Below are positions 8,593 through 17,455 of a stretch of DNA of 64,000 nt, in pieces. This DNA is from Oscillospiraceae bacterium. GTDB lineage: Bacteria; Bacillota; Clostridia; Oscillospirales; Ruminococcaceae. Where the stretch lies: assembly GCA_018380115.1 (NCBI GenBank), contig JAGZUF010000025.1, positions 1 through 64,000 of the forward strand. The letters are read 5' to 3'. The stretch's first letter is position 1; the number at the start of each line of letters is the position of its first letter. A model generated the notes under the pieces. The model saw only the letters and a program-made list of their open reading frames with translations. It made no database searches and had not been told where the DNA came from. Position numbers and translations under genes: made by a program.

Positions 8593-10581
8593 ATGCAGAA
8601 TATCGGTTTGGAAGATTTTCTGGAATACAGCTTTCTCTCCAGGCTTCAGCTTTCGCCGGACGGCTCGAAGGCGGCCTTTGTAGTGAGCAGGCAGGATAAA
8701 AAGGAAAATAACTATGCCGCGGACATTTATCTGGCACACTGTGCAGAACGCAGCATCACACGGCTGACGCACACCGGCAAAGAGCACGATTTTGTATGGG
8801 ACGGCGCAGACACGCTGCTTTTCTCATCGCGCCGCTGTGAGGCGGATGAGCCACGGCGTTTTTATCACAAGACGGTGTTTTACCGCCTTTCGCTTTCCGG
8901 CGGCGAGGCGTGCCGGGCTTTCGAGCTGCCGTACGATGTGAAGGAGGTGCGCCCCTGCGGCGACGGTGTGCACTATGCTATGGCAGTGCGCCTCGACCAT
9001 ACAAAGCCGGACCCGCGCACCCACACTGTTGAAGAGTGCGAGGATGCAGAGGATTATATCCTTTTGGAGGAAATGCCCTTTGCCACCAATGGCGAGGGCT
9101 ATACCAGCGGTGTGCGCATGGCGCTGGCCCTGTATGACGCCAAAACAGACGAAACAAGGCTGCTCACGCAGCCACAGTTCATGCTGGGTGCCTTCGAGTG
9201 GGCCGGACAGCAGCTTGTATATACCGGCCATGCGTATACAAAGGTAAAGGCGAAAACAAGAGGCATGTATGCCTATGATATGGCCACGGGACAAACGCGC
9301 ACCCTGGTGGAGGACGGCGCGCTTGCCATTTATCACATTGGCGTAACCGGGGGCACTGTGCTGTTCACTGCGTCGGACCTGAAGCAGTACGGCAGCGCCT
9401 CCGGGCAGGATTTTTACAGGCTGAATCTTTCGGGCGGCAGATGTGAAATGCTGCTGGCGCACGAGCTCGTGCCCGGCACAAGCCCCATTACCGACAGCAC
9501 CTACGGCGGCGGCAGCGGCTTTGTATGCGGGCAGGGGGCCGCGCACTATATTGTGCTGGACCGCTTTGAAAGCCGTCTCCGCAGCATAAATTCCGCCGGG
9601 CGGCAGCACGAGGAGCTGGCGTTCTGCGGCGGTATTCAGATGTTCGATATGCGCGGCGGCACCACCGTGTTTGTGGGCATGGAAAAAAACAGCCTGCAGG
9701 AGTTGTATGTGCTGCAGGATGGCAGGGCTGTATGTATTTCGGCCTTCAACCGCCCGCTGCTCTCGGCACGTGCAGTGCAGCCCGTGCATTATACGCCGTT
9801 TACAAACCGTGCCGGGCAGCAGATAGACGGCTGGGTGCTTATGCCTGCAGGCTATGAAAAAGGGAAAAAATATCCCGGCATTCTGGAGATACACGGCGGC
9901 CCGAAAGCGGCCTACGGCGAAGTGTTCTTCCACGAGATGCAGGTGCTAGCGGGGTGCGGCTACTTTGTGTTTTTCTGCAACCCGCGCGGCTCGGACGCGC
10001 GCGGCGTGCAGTTTGCGGATGTGCGCGGCAAATACGGCACCATCGACTATGAGGACTTAATGGATTTCACAGACCATATCCTTGCGCATTACCCGGACAT
10101 CGACGCCTCCCGCGTGGGCGTGACGGGCGGAAGCTACGGCGGCATCATGACGAACTGGATTATCGGCCACACGCAGCGCTTTGCCGCAGCCGTAAGCTGC
10201 CGCAGCGTGGCAAACTTTGTAAGTGATTTCGGCCAGTCTGAAATAAGCTATGACGACGACCTCGCTTTGGATTCCAAGCCCTGGGCCGCGCCGGAGCTTT
10301 TGTGGAGGGAATCGGCCATGCCGTATCTTTCCGGCTGCAAAACACCCACGCTGTTTTTACATTCCACCGATGACCATACCTGCTGTGTGGAACAGACGAA
10401 AGAGCTCTTTACTGCCCTGACGCTTCTTGGCGTGCCCACGCGGGCGTGCCTGTTCAAAGGGGAAGACCACGAGCTTTCCCGCAGCGGAAAGCCGCGCCAC
10501 CGCGTACGCCGCCTGAAAGAGCTGGTGCAGTGGATGGACGCATGGCTGAAGCCGCAAAGCGGCGGCGCAGTAAGCGGCTGA
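8593..10581 (+). CDS. S9 family prolyl oligopeptidase-type serine peptidase
   Basis: A 662-residue cytosolic peptidase. An N-terminal beta-propeller (residues about 1-400, with repeats such as LSPDGSKAAFV and FVWDGADTLLFSS) is followed by an alpha/beta hydrolase domain opening at ILEIHGGPKAAYGE. The catalytic Ser is S514 in VTGGSYGGIMTNW, the Asp is in HSTDDHTC and the His in KGEDHELSR. This is the acylaminoacyl-peptidase/dipeptidyl-peptidase subfamily layout. Start at 8593 by an AAAGG site; the upstream open frame (to 8446) precedes the promoter and lacks family similarity. It probably recycles short peptides. Confidence 0.93.
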   Translation: MQNIGLEDFLEYSFLSRLQLSPDGSKAAFVVSRQDKKENNYAADIYLAHCAERSITRLTHTGKEHDFVWDGADTLLFSSRRCEADEPRRFYHKTVFYRLSLSGGEACRAFELPYDVKEVRPCGDGVHYAMAVRLDHTKPDPRTHTVEECEDAEDYILLEEMPFATNGEGYTSGVRMALALYDAKTDETRLLTQPQFMLGAFEWAGQQLVYTGHAYTKVKAKTRGMYAYDMATGQTRTLVEDGALAIYHIGVTGGTVLFTASDLKQYGSASGQDFYRLNLSGGRCEMLLAHELVPGTSPITDSTYGGGSGFVCGQGAAHYIVLDRFESRLRSINSAGRQHEELAFCGGIQMFDMRGGTTVFVGMEKNSLQELYVLQDGRAVCISAFNRPLLSARAVQPVHYTPFTNRAGQQIDGWVLMPAGYEKGKKYPGILEIHGGPKAAYGEVFFHEMQVLAGCGYFVFFCNPRGSDARGVQFADVRGKYGTIDYEDLMDFTDHILAHYPDIDASRVGVTGGSYGGIMTNWIIGHTQRFAAAVSCRSVANFVSDFGQSEISYDDDLALDSKPWAAPELLWRESAMPYLSGCKTPTLFLHSTDDHTCCVEQTKELFTALTLLGVPTRACLFKGEDHELSRSGKPRHRVRRLKELVQWMDAWLKPQSGGAVSG

Positions 10582-10615
10582 AATGCGCAGCGGGCATGCC
10601 CTGTGTGAAGAGGGC

Positions 10616-10880
10616 CCCGGCAAAAGGCGCGCCGGCGCAGAAACCCATCGGCTTTGGCACCTGACGCACGCAAACAGCCCGGCAATCCGTCTGGATTGCC
10701 GGGCTGTTTTTGCACGCATTCCTTCAAAATCGCCCGGCCAAAACTGCACAGCACCCCTGAAGCGGCAGTTCTTAATGCAGAACAGGGAAGCTTTCCGCAG
10801 GCGCCCATTTGGGAGGTTAAGGGAATCTGAAGAAGCTGTGCGCAAGAATTGCCTTTTAGGGGTGATGGTTTCTTGCATCA
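10616..10880 (-). repeat. Dispersed repeat R2, copy a
   Basis: Read on the minus strand, this stretch matches 16329-16609 and 21972-22480. Shared blocks include GCGCACAGCTTCTTCAGATT, GGCGCCTGCG, CTGCCGCTT, a TTTGGCC-rich block, a terminator hairpin and GCGTGCGTCAGGTGCCAAA. It begins about 35 nt after the S9 peptidase stop. A 70-90 residue frame on the minus strand (CIKNCRFRGAVQFWPGDFEG) is partly conserved between copies, but nucleotide-level conservation explains this as well as coding would. Confidence 0.75.
10672..10711. terminator. Terminator hairpin inside repeat R2a
   Basis: A perfect stem of about 17 bp (10672-10688 with 10693-10709) is followed by T5 on the plus strand and faces A-rich sequence on the other side, so it can act in both directions. 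It ends the S9 peptidase transcript. Confidence 0.88.
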
Positions 10881-11072
10881 GCGCTCCTTTTTATAATGCG
10901 GGGCAAATGAAGTTGAAAATTATATGTTTTCCAGAAAATTCCACAAAAAACTACAAAAAATGCAGGCTTATTACCCGTATTTTACTTTCAAAACAGACGG
11001 TATATGTGATATGTTATATGATATAGACCTGCGGGCATTTCACAGACGGCCCGGTGTCGGGGACGGAGAAAT

Positions 11073-12407
11073 ATGAACGCAGAAACATCCTTTTTTGCGG
11101 CGCTTGCCATCTATGGGCTGCATATGTATATGGCAACTGTGCTGCTGGTGCTGCCCTTTGGGCAGCGCCACAGGCCAAGCTATTGGCGCATCGCGGTTTA
11201 TTGTGTCACCGCGGTGGCCTTCTGTATGGTGTTCTTCTGGCCTGCGTCGCCTGTGGTAAACATGCTGCCGCCGGCTGTTTTACTGGCCGTGCACGGGCTG
11301 CTGATGCTTGCAGGCTTTGGCGCCGCCTTCTGGCTTACCAAAGCGCAGCTTTGGCCCATGCTGTTCGTCTCCGCACTGATGGGGCAGTATCTGAATGCGG
11401 TGTATGCCATGGCGCATGTGCTGGAGCAAAGCTATTTCTCATCAGCACAAACAAAGTGGATCTATTTTGGGCTGTTTGCAGCCATGCTGGCGGCCACGCT
11501 GCCTATTGTGCTGCCGGTGTTTCTTTTAGAACTTCGTCCCTTGGTGCAGAAGGGCGGGGCGCGTGTCTCCTGGAAATGGCTTTGGCCCGTTCCGGTGCTG
11601 TTCAATGTGGTGTTCCATATCAAATTTTACAATGGAAATTTTACTGCGAAAATTTCCAATAACAAGGCAGACCTTGGCGCGGCGCTGCTGTGGCTGGTGG
11701 CCACGTTCGCGGCGTGCATGCTGATACTGCATGCAGTGCGCAAGGGGCTCGCAGGGGCCGAGGCACAGGAAGAGCTGCGGCTTGCAGCGCTGCGCTCGGA
11801 CATGCAGCGCCAGCAGAACGAGCAGCTTTTGCGCCATATGGAAACGGTGCGCAGGGCAGAGCACGACCTGAGACACCATCTGCACGCCCTGAATGGCCTT
11901 GCGCAGGCGCACGGATGCAAAGCTGTGCAGGAGTATATCAGTGCGCTTCAAATCACGGAAGAATCGCAGGGCGTCCTGCCCTGCGCCAACACGGCGCTGA
12001 GCGCCGTGTTGAATTATTACTTATCCGGCGCAGTTTCAGCGGGGGTTCAGGTCTCCGGCCATGTGGCGCTTCCCGCAGTTCTGGGCAAAGCAGAAAGCGA
12101 TATATGCCTTGTGGTGGGCAACCTGGTGGAAAATGCGGCGGCTGCTGCCTGCGGGCAGGCGCAGGGTACAAGGTTCATTCAGGTGGATGCCCGCATGCAG
12201 GGCAGCCTGATGTCGCTGTGCGTGAAAAACAGCGGCGCTGCACCGCTGGTATACCGGCACGGGGTGTTGTGGTCTGCCCGGCGGGATGCGGCGGGTATTG
12301 GCACAGCTTCAGTAGCTGCAGTATGCGGGCAGCGGCATGGCTTTGCGCGCTATGAACAGAAGGACGGCGTGTTCACGGCCTTTGCCTGCATGGATATTGA
12401 ACAATAA
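11073..12407 (+). CDS. GHKL sensor histidine kinase (AgrC-like)
   Basis: A 444-residue kinase with five or six predicted membrane segments in residues 1-220, then a coiled linker (AQEELRLAALRSDMQRQQNE) and the phosphoacceptor block RRAEHDLRHHLHALNGL with His264. The GHKL ATPase domain has the N box NLVENAAAAA. The layout matches peptide-sensing AgrC/ComD/CitA-like kinases rather than the classical HisKA type. The Shine-Dalgarno GGAGA precedes 11073. The partner regulator follows directly. No AgrD-like precursor or AgrB processing gene lies nearby, so the signal is unknown. Confidence 0.88.
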   Translation: MNAETSFFAALAIYGLHMYMATVLLVLPFGQRHRPSYWRIAVYCVTAVAFCMVFFWPASPVVNMLPPAVLLAVHGLLMLAGFGAAFWLTKAQLWPMLFVSALMGQYLNAVYAMAHVLEQSYFSSAQTKWIYFGLFAAMLAATLPIVLPVFLLELRPLVQKGGARVSWKWLWPVPVLFNVVFHIKFYNGNFTAKISNNKADLGAALLWLVATFAACMLILHAVRKGLAGAEAQEELRLAALRSDMQRQQNEQLLRHMETVRRAEHDLRHHLHALNGLAQAHGCKAVQEYISALQITEESQGVLPCANTALSAVLNYYLSGAVSAGVQVSGHVALPAVLGKAESDICLVVGNLVENAAAAACGQAQGTRFIQVDARMQGSLMSLCVKNSGAAPLVYRHGVLWSARRDAAGIGTASVAAVCGQRHGFARYEQKDGVFTAFACMDIEQ

Positions 12408-12472
12408 AAGCTCTGCAGCGGGTATTGGCGGCATGCTTCGGCACGGCCGCCAGAGAGGAGGAAACACAAGCC

Positions 12473-13198
12473 TTGAAAATCGCTATGGTCGATGATGATG
12501 CGTCCCAGCGCGCCGCGCTGCGCAGCGCGGTGCGCAGCTATGCGGAGGGCGCGCATATCCCTGTGGAGGTTGCAGAATTTGAAACAGGGGCACAGCTTAT
12601 GGAGTATGCCAGCGGGGCAGAGTTCGACGTCATCTTTCTGGATGTCTACATTGGGGAAGAAAACGGCATGGAACTTGCCCGTGCGCTTCGCCGGCATGGA
12701 AATACAAGCCTGCTTGTGTTTATTACCGTCAGCGCGCAGCACGCGGTAGAAAGCTACGAGGTGGATGCTTTTTATTACCTGGTAAAGCCGCTGGAGAAAA
12801 GTGCGCTGTTCCGTGTGCTGGATAAGTGCGCGGCGGCCTTATATGATAAAAAGCTGCATATCCAGTTAAAAGAGGGCTGGTCATATGTAAATATCCCGCT
12901 GGACGATATCCTGTTTGTGGACATGTATAACCACTACGTGCTGGTGCATACGAAGGCGAAGATAAACCGAAGCCACATGCCCTTTCAGGAGATACGCGAA
13001 ACGCTGTTAAAATATCCACAGTTCGCCTGCTGCTACCGCAACTGCATTGTCAATATGGACAATGCGCGCGGAATGGAAAACCGGGACTTTGTGCTGGAGG
13101 GTGGTGTGCGGGTGCCTATTTCCCGCAAGCTTTACACCACTGTGCAGAAGCAGTATGCCGATTATCTGCTTTTTAAGCTGAGCAGCGGCAGGCCATAA
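12473..13198 (+). CDS. LytTR family response regulator
   Basis: A 241-residue regulator. The receiver domain (residues 1-120) has the acidic pocket MVDDD and phosphoacceptor Asp57 in FDVIFLDVYIG, with KPLEK as the conserved lysine site. The C-terminal LytTR DNA-binding domain (about 140-235) contains VDMYNHYVLVHT and CYRNCIVNM. The TTG start at 12473 is chosen because AGAGGAGG lies 10-12 nt upstream; the first in-frame ATG (12485) would cut into the receiver strand. It pairs with the kinase 65 nt upstream. Its targets may include the downstream lipoprotein genes, which is inference. Confidence 0.9.
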   Translation: MKIAMVDDDASQRAALRSAVRSYAEGAHIPVEVAEFETGAQLMEYASGAEFDVIFLDVYIGEENGMELARALRRHGNTSLLVFITVSAQHAVESYEVDAFYYLVKPLEKSALFRVLDKCAAALYDKKLHIQLKEGWSYVNIPLDDILFVDMYNHYVLVHTKAKINRSHMPFQEIRETLLKYPQFACCYRNCIVNMDNARGMENRDFVLEGGVRVPISRKLYTTVQKQYADYLLFKLSSGRP

Positions 13199-13301
13199 GC
13201 GGAAGCCGGGGCGGAAACCACCAAAAAACGAGCTTTTTTACCGAAATGCACATCAACGCAAAATATACGGCATGGTATAATAAATCGGATTCTGTACGGC
13301 T

Positions 13302-13340
13302 GCCCGGCAGAGCCTTCAGCGCTCGTGCCGGGCGGTTTTG
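13302..13340 (+). terminator. Terminator after the two-component pair
   Basis: An 8-bp GC stem (13302-13309 with 13326-13333) is followed by GGTTTTG. A TATAAT at 13276-13281 just ahead could instead start the lipoprotein transcript, which would put this hairpin in its leader. Confidence 0.55.
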
Positions 13341-13435
13341 TGTACAGGGCCGCGGCAGGCATCAAAAGCAGGCAAGGCGGAACGCCGGGCCTTCTTTCCG
13401 GTGCGAATGATGAGAGAAGACAGGAGAATGACAGA

Positions 13436-14659
13436 ATGAAAAAATGGTTGGCTGTAATTGCGTGCGGCCTGCTTGCCGTACTGGCGCTGGCCGCATGCGG
13501 CGCAAAGGACGACAGCAGCGCCCAGAACACGCTGGAGGCGTCGCTGGTGGCGTTGAGCGGCGACCTGCTTACGGTGCAGGGCACAGACGGCAGCGAGCTG
13601 GTGTTTTCCGTGAAGGGCGTGGAAATTGAAAATGCAGAGGCCTACAAGGCCGGGGATGCCGTCACCATCACCTATACCGGCGAGGTGAAGGGCACTGATA
13701 CCAGCAGGGCCGTGGTGGTCTCAGTGCAGAACCCCGCGGCTGAAAGTGCCCAAAGCGCCGCCCAGCCGGAGGAAAAGAAGCTTACCGGCACGCTGGTGGA
13801 CGCCACGATGAACGCCATTACCCTTGCGGTGGATAAGGAGGAATACGTTTTCGCCACAGAGGGCGCCGAGATGAAGGTGCTGGACGGCCTTGTGGTGGGC
13901 AACACCATCGAGGTGACCTATACGGGCGAATTGAACGGCACCGACACCAGCGGCATCACTGTGGTGCGCATCGTGGACGGCGCGGTGAACACGGTAGAGC
14001 AAGCTGCGTCCTCCTCGCAGGCGCAGAGCAATGTGAAGATAACCGAGACGAATGAAAGCGTGTGGGCCACAGCGGGGCTGAACGTGCGCAGCGGCCCGGA
14101 CACGGATTATAAGCGCATCGGCGGCGTAAAGACGGGCGCCGAAGTAAAGCGCACCGGCGTGACGGACAACGGCTGGAGCCGCATTTTGTACGACGGCAAA
14201 GAGGCGTACGCTTATTCGGAATACCTCACCACAAAGCAGCCCGCAGCGCCCGCGGCTACCCCGGCGCCCGGCACAAGCGCCCCCGCGCCGTCCCCGGCGC
14301 CCACGCCTGCGCCGCATCCTGAACATACATACGCTGAAATTTCCGGCACAGTGGTGGATGCTTCCATGAGCACCATCACCATTGACACCGGTGCAGGCAG
14401 CTACACCTTTAATATTGAAGGCGCCGCACATGATTATAAAAACGGCCTTGCCGTGGGCAACTGGGTGACGATTCAGTTCACCGGCGCTTTGAACGGCACC
14501 GATACCAGCGGCGTCACTGTGCTGTGCGTGACAGACCTGGATGACAACGCAAGCCCTGCCGGCGCAGGGGCGGGCATAGGCGCCGGCGCACAGCCGGAAA
14601 ACGAGATAGGCACCGGCGCAGGCACCGGCGGCATTGGCAACGGCGTTACAGTGGGCTGA
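13436..14659 (+). CDS. Repeat-containing lipoprotein with an SH3 domain
   Basis: A 407-residue surface lipoprotein. The signal peptide ends in a lipobox (LALAAC, Cys21). Three homologous modules of about 65-70 residues follow the pattern ITxxV...GxxVxITYTGxxNGTDTSGxTVxxV: near residues 30-95, 118-180 and 300-365. Between the second and third is a bacterial SH3 domain (ATAGLNVRSGPDTDY to EAYAYSEYLT, about 205-265) and a Pro/Ala linker. SH3 domains often bind wall peptides, so wall anchoring is likely. The module is unnamed to me. The tail is Gly/Ala-rich. It is followed by the LURP-like gene 49 nt on. Confidence 0.85.
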   Translation: MKKWLAVIACGLLAVLALAACGAKDDSSAQNTLEASLVALSGDLLTVQGTDGSELVFSVKGVEIENAEAYKAGDAVTITYTGEVKGTDTSRAVVVSVQNPAAESAQSAAQPEEKKLTGTLVDATMNAITLAVDKEEYVFATEGAEMKVLDGLVVGNTIEVTYTGELNGTDTSGITVVRIVDGAVNTVEQAASSSQAQSNVKITETNESVWATAGLNVRSGPDTDYKRIGGVKTGAEVKRTGVTDNGWSRILYDGKEAYAYSEYLTTKQPAAPAATPAPGTSAPAPSPAPTPAPHPEHTYAEISGTVVDASMSTITIDTGAGSYTFNIEGAAHDYKNGLAVGNWVTIQFTGALNGTDTSGVTVLCVTDLDDNASPAGAGAGIGAGAQPENEIGTGAGTGGIGNGVTVG

Positions 14660-14707
14660 CCAGGGCCTTTCAAAAGGCGTGAATAAAAAATAAGGAGGAA
14701 CAGTGCA

Positions 14708-15256
14708 ATGAAGTATTACCTGAAGCAGAAGCTGGTATCTCTGCACCATGCCATGAAGATTTTTGACGAGCAGGACGAGCTTGCCTACGAGGTGGAAAGC
14801 AAAATGCTTTCTCTGCACGACAAGACGTACCTGAAAGATGCACAGGGCGGCGAGGTGGCCTATCTGCATGCCAAAGCCTTCAGCCTGCACGAGGTGCATT
14901 ATGTGGATATGGCCGACGGCACTTCTTTCGAGCTCAGCACAGAGCTGTTCCACCTGACGAAAGATATTATTCATATTGATGCTCTTGGCTGGGAGCTGCA
15001 CGGCGACATCACCTCGCACGATTATCAAATCATCGACGAAGCCTCGCACAGCATCCTGGCAACGGTGCACCGCAAATTCTTCTCGCTGCACGACGTGTAC
15101 GAGATAGAGATTTTCAACGAGGAAATGCGCGATATTCTGATGGCGGCCATCATTGTGCTGGAGCATATCCACTCCGGACGGGATGCGGCGCGCGCCGCTT
15201 CGGCGGGTGCCGGCGCTGCGGCAGCGGCTTCCGCCAATGCAGAACAGGATAACTGA
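14708..15256 (+). CDS. LURP-one-related (DUF567-like) protein
   Basis: A 182-residue protein with the tubby-like LURP-one fold pattern: strand-rich repeats such as KIFDEQDELAYEVESK and YQIIDEASHSILATV with recurring SLHD/SLHE motifs. These have been described in plants and, as YxjI-type proteins, in Firmicutes. A C-terminal Ala-rich tail follows residue 160. AAGGAGG lies upstream of 14708. The molecular role is not established; phospholipid-scramblase relatives suggest membrane or lipid binding. It sits between a lipoprotein gene and a membrane-protein gene, so an envelope role is plausible. Confidence 0.82.
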   Translation: MKYYLKQKLVSLHHAMKIFDEQDELAYEVESKMLSLHDKTYLKDAQGGEVAYLHAKAFSLHEVHYVDMADGTSFELSTELFHLTKDIIHIDALGWELHGDITSHDYQIIDEASHSILATVHRKFFSLHDVYEIEIFNEEMRDILMAAIIVLEHIHSGRDAARAASAGAGAAAAASANAEQDN

Positions 15257-15296
15257 ACCGGCACTGCCGGGTTGGAATGGAAAGGGGTAAACCGGG

Positions 15297-15764
15297 ATGG
15301 AAAACCTTTGGACGGTAATACTGGCCGTGTTGGGCGCTTATCTGGCTGTGGTTCTGGCCATTGCCGTGCTCACCGTCATTGCATGGTGGCGCCTGTTCAG
15401 CAAGGCGGGGCAGGCCGGCTGGAAATCTGTTGTGCCGGTGCTGAATGTGTATACGCTTTATAAAATATGCTGGAAGCCGGTGTATTTCTGGCTTGCGCTT
15501 TTAAGCTCGGCGGCGGCCGCCGTATGCGGCGTATTCATCGACCTTGAACAGCCGCAGACGGCGCTTGCCCTTGCGGCGCTGGCGCTGATTGCGCTTTCCG
15601 GCGTGCTGTATATCGTCATGAATTTCAAGCTGGCAAAGGCCTTCGGCCATGGCGTGGGCTTTGGCCTTGGGCTCATGCTTCTGCACACGCTGTTCGTCAT
15701 GGTGCTTGCCTTCGGCACCTCGCGGTATGTGCATGCGGCTGGCAGCGGCGAACATACAGCCTGA
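15297..15764 (+). CDS. DUF5684 family membrane protein
   Basis: A 155-residue protein with four predicted membrane helices (about residues 8-30, 60-80, 88-108, 118-140) and the family signature WWRLFSKAGQAGWKSVVPVLNVYTLYKICWKP between helices one and two, given here only to locate residues 31-62. The same signature is found next to signal peptidases and in small standalone membrane proteins. Function is unknown. It is the last gene before the tandem R1 repeats. Confidence 0.83.
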   Translation: MENLWTVILAVLGAYLAVVLAIAVLTVIAWWRLFSKAGQAGWKSVVPVLNVYTLYKICWKPVYFWLALLSSAAAAVCGVFIDLEQPQTALALAALALIALSGVLYIVMNFKLAKAFGHGVGFGLGLMLLHTLFVMVLAFGTSRYVHAAGSGEHTA

Positions 15765-15777
15765 ACATATGCAGAAA

Positions 15778-16025
15778 GTCAGGCCCCCGGCAAAGCCGGG
15801 GGCCTGTGTAAGCCCTGAAAGGGCATACTGCCGGCAAGCCTCTCAAGAGGCACGGAATACTCTGTCTTTTGCATCACCTGCTCTGCCCTCCGTAAGCGGG
15901 GTTCTTTCCGTTGCGTGCTGCAGCTTTTGGGGATTGAATACCATCCCACTTCGCTCGGAACTGACAGCGAAAGCCCTTTTACGCTCCCCGGCACAGCCGC
16001 AGGGCGCCGTTTCGCAAAAACAAAT
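15778..16025 (+). repeat. Dispersed repeat R1, copy A
   Basis: A structured repeat starting GTCAGGCCCCCGGC. It forms successive hairpins: GGCCCCCGGC/GCCGGGGGCC, AGCCCT/AGGGCA and GCCTCT/GAGGCA. It continues through TTCGCTCGGAACTGACAGCG to a TTTCGC end. It is in direct tandem with copy B and closely related to copy C at 22135. It carries no credible gene. Confidence 0.85.
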
Positions 16026-16283
16026 AGTCAGGCCCCCGGCAAAGCCGGGGGCCTGTGTAAGCCCTAAAAGGGCATCGTACCGGCAAGCCTCTCAAAAGGC
16101 ACTGAAAAAAATCCACCGCCTGCATCACTTGTCTTGCGGCCCGTAAACGGGCGCCGTTTGTCCAAGATTATCCTTCTGGCAATCGTAAAGTTGTTCATTT
16201 CTTCCCGCTTCGCTCAATGCTGGAAGCGAAAGCTTTTTTACTCTCCCCAGCTCTGCTGGGGGCATTTCGCTAAAGCAGACCAA
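16026..16283 (+). repeat. Dispersed repeat R1, copy B
   Basis: The first 80 nt are nearly identical to copy A. The second half (CCAAGATTATCCTTCTGGCA, AAGTTGTTCAT, CCCGCTTCGCTCAATGCTGG) matches copy D at 31143-31337 instead of copy A, so two subtypes exist. It ends TTTCGCTAAAGCAGACCAA. Confidence 0.85.
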
Positions 16284-16286
16284 CAG

Positions 16287-16325
16287 AAAAGGCCGGGCGT
16301 GCTGAAAAAAGCACACCCGGCCTTT
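16287..16325. terminator. Bidirectional terminator
   Basis: A long stem (AAAGGCCGGGCGTGCT with AGCACACCCGGCCTTT) lies directly after R1 copy B. It closes the transcript running from the lipoprotein genes. Confidence 0.8.
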
Positions 16326-16328
16326 AGG

Positions 16329-16609
16329 CGCGTTGCCGCAAGAACTCATTGTCCCTGAAAGAAAATTTTTGTGCATAGCTTCTTCAGATTTTCTTCACAA
16401 ACACAAAGGGCGCCTGCGAAAAGCCTTCCAGCTCTGCATCAAAAGCTGCCGCTTGCGGGGGAGGGGCTGGACAGCTTTGGCCCGGCGGCTTTGGCGGAAG
16501 GGTGTGCAAAAAAGTCCGGCAAGCCACAGGCTTGCCGGAATTTTTGCGTGCATCAGGTGCCAAAAAGCGTCGACCAAAACCGATGTTTTCTGTGCCAACA
16601 TGCCTTTTG
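16329..16609 (+). repeat. Dispersed repeat R2, copy b
   Basis: The uninterrupted plus-strand copy of R2, sharing with copies a and c the blocks CTTCTTCAGATT, GGCGCCTGCG, CTGCCGCTT, TTTGGCCCGGCGG, a terminator hairpin and GCGTGCATCAGGTGCCAAA. It ends at the stop of the OGG-like gene. Confidence 0.78.
16508..16546 (-). terminator. Terminator hairpin inside repeat R2b
   Basis: An 11-bp stem (16515-16525 with 16529-16539) flanked by A6 on the left and T5 on the right. It terminates the leftward C45-OGG transcript about 65 nt after the stop. Confidence 0.85.
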
Positions 16610-17425
16610 TCAGCCGCCCTTTGCGCGCAGCCGCCCGTAATAAAACATGTACTGCTGGATGACGCCCTCGAACCCGGCATAGGGGGCAAGCTCGAAATGG
16701 CCGCCGTATTCTTCATCAATGACGCGGTTGATCCACACATCGCGCGGAAAGCCGTCCAGCCGGTGGTAACCAAACAGCATCACGCAGTTCGCCACCTTTA
16801 CCCCTACGCCGGGCACGGCCAGCAGGGCCTGCTGCAGCGCAGGGCTTTCTGCCCGGCACAGAGCGGCAAGATCCAGTGCGCCCGAGGCGGCAAGGCGCGC
16901 CGCCTCATGCACATAGCCTGCGCGGTAGCCAAGGCCGCAGGCTGCAAGCTCGCCCATGGAAAGGCCCGCAAGCCTGCGCGGCGTGGGGAAGGCAAAGAAG
17001 CCGCCGCCCGCATGGCGGATGGGCGCGCCCGCGCGCAGGCACAGCTGCTGTACGCAGCGCCGGATGGCCGGGATGCTTTTGCGCTGCGAGATAATAAAGG
17101 TGATAAGCATTTCCCATGGCTGCTGCCGCAGGATGCGGATGCCGCGCCCTGCCTCGGCCGCGCTTGTAAGAAAGCCGTCGGAGGCGGGTATGGCGGCGCG
17201 GAAGGCGGCGTAGTCTGTGTCCATGTCAAAATAGGCCCTCCACACCTCTTCGTACTGCTTTTGGGTGCAGTGCAGCGCACAGCCGCCCGCCACGGCGTCT
17301 ATCCTCAGCACACGGCCCAGGGCCGTCAGCGTATAGCGCCCGGCCCCCGTCTCCTCCATGCGGAAGCACTGGCCGCTTTCCGCTATTTTTTTAATGTCAA
17401 GGTCGGGGGAATACAGCGTTACCAT
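16610..17425 (-). CDS. ogg: OGG1-like 8-oxoguanine DNA glycosylase/AP lyase
   Basis: A base-excision-repair glycosylase of 271 residues in the HhH-GPD superfamily, OGG1 branch. Residues 1-95 form the OGG N-terminal beta domain. The helix-hairpin-helix is VPGVGVKVANCVML with Lys210, the Schiff-base nucleophile that gives lyase activity. GFPRDVWINR holds the activating Asp229. ISQRKSIPAIRR occupies the position of the damage-probing loop. It likely removes 8-oxoG opposite C. The gene follows the C45 gene by 30 nt on the same strand and is divergent from the repair fusion at 18695. Confidence 0.92.
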   Translation of the reverse strand: MVTLYSPDLDIKKIAESGQCFRMEETGAGRYTLTALGRVLRIDAVAGGCALHCTQKQYEEVWRAYFDMDTDYAAFRAAIPASDGFLTSAAEAGRGIRILRQQPWEMLITFIISQRKSIPAIRRCVQQLCLRAGAPIRHAGGGFFAFPTPRRLAGLSMGELAACGLGYRAGYVHEAARLAASGALDLAALCRAESPALQQALLAVPGVGVKVANCVMLFGYHRLDGFPRDVWINRVIDEEYGGHFELAPYAGFEGVIQQYMFYYGRLRAKGG

Positions 17426-17455
17426 AGCAATTCCTTTCCGCCCAAAAGCCGGGCG

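Noticed and set aside
11073..13198. Possible agr-type quorum-sensing locus
   Set aside because: The kinase and LytTR regulator fit, but no AgrB-like protease or AgrD-like peptide could be found within several kilobases.
13721..15172. 483-codon open frame on the minus strand
   Set aside because: Spans two plus-strand genes with a clear lipobox, SH3 domain and ribosome sites; an artefact of GC skew.
15649..16146. 165-codon frame with an internal repeat (VRPPAKPGACVSP twice)
   Set aside because: The protein repeat simply reflects the tandem R1 DNA repeats; there is no ribosome site and the frame starts inside the DUF5684 gene.
15778..16283. Tandem R1 copies considered as a CRISPR array
   Set aside because: The unit is about 250 bp with internal hairpins and only two adjacent copies; there are no short identical repeats with unique spacers and no cas genes.
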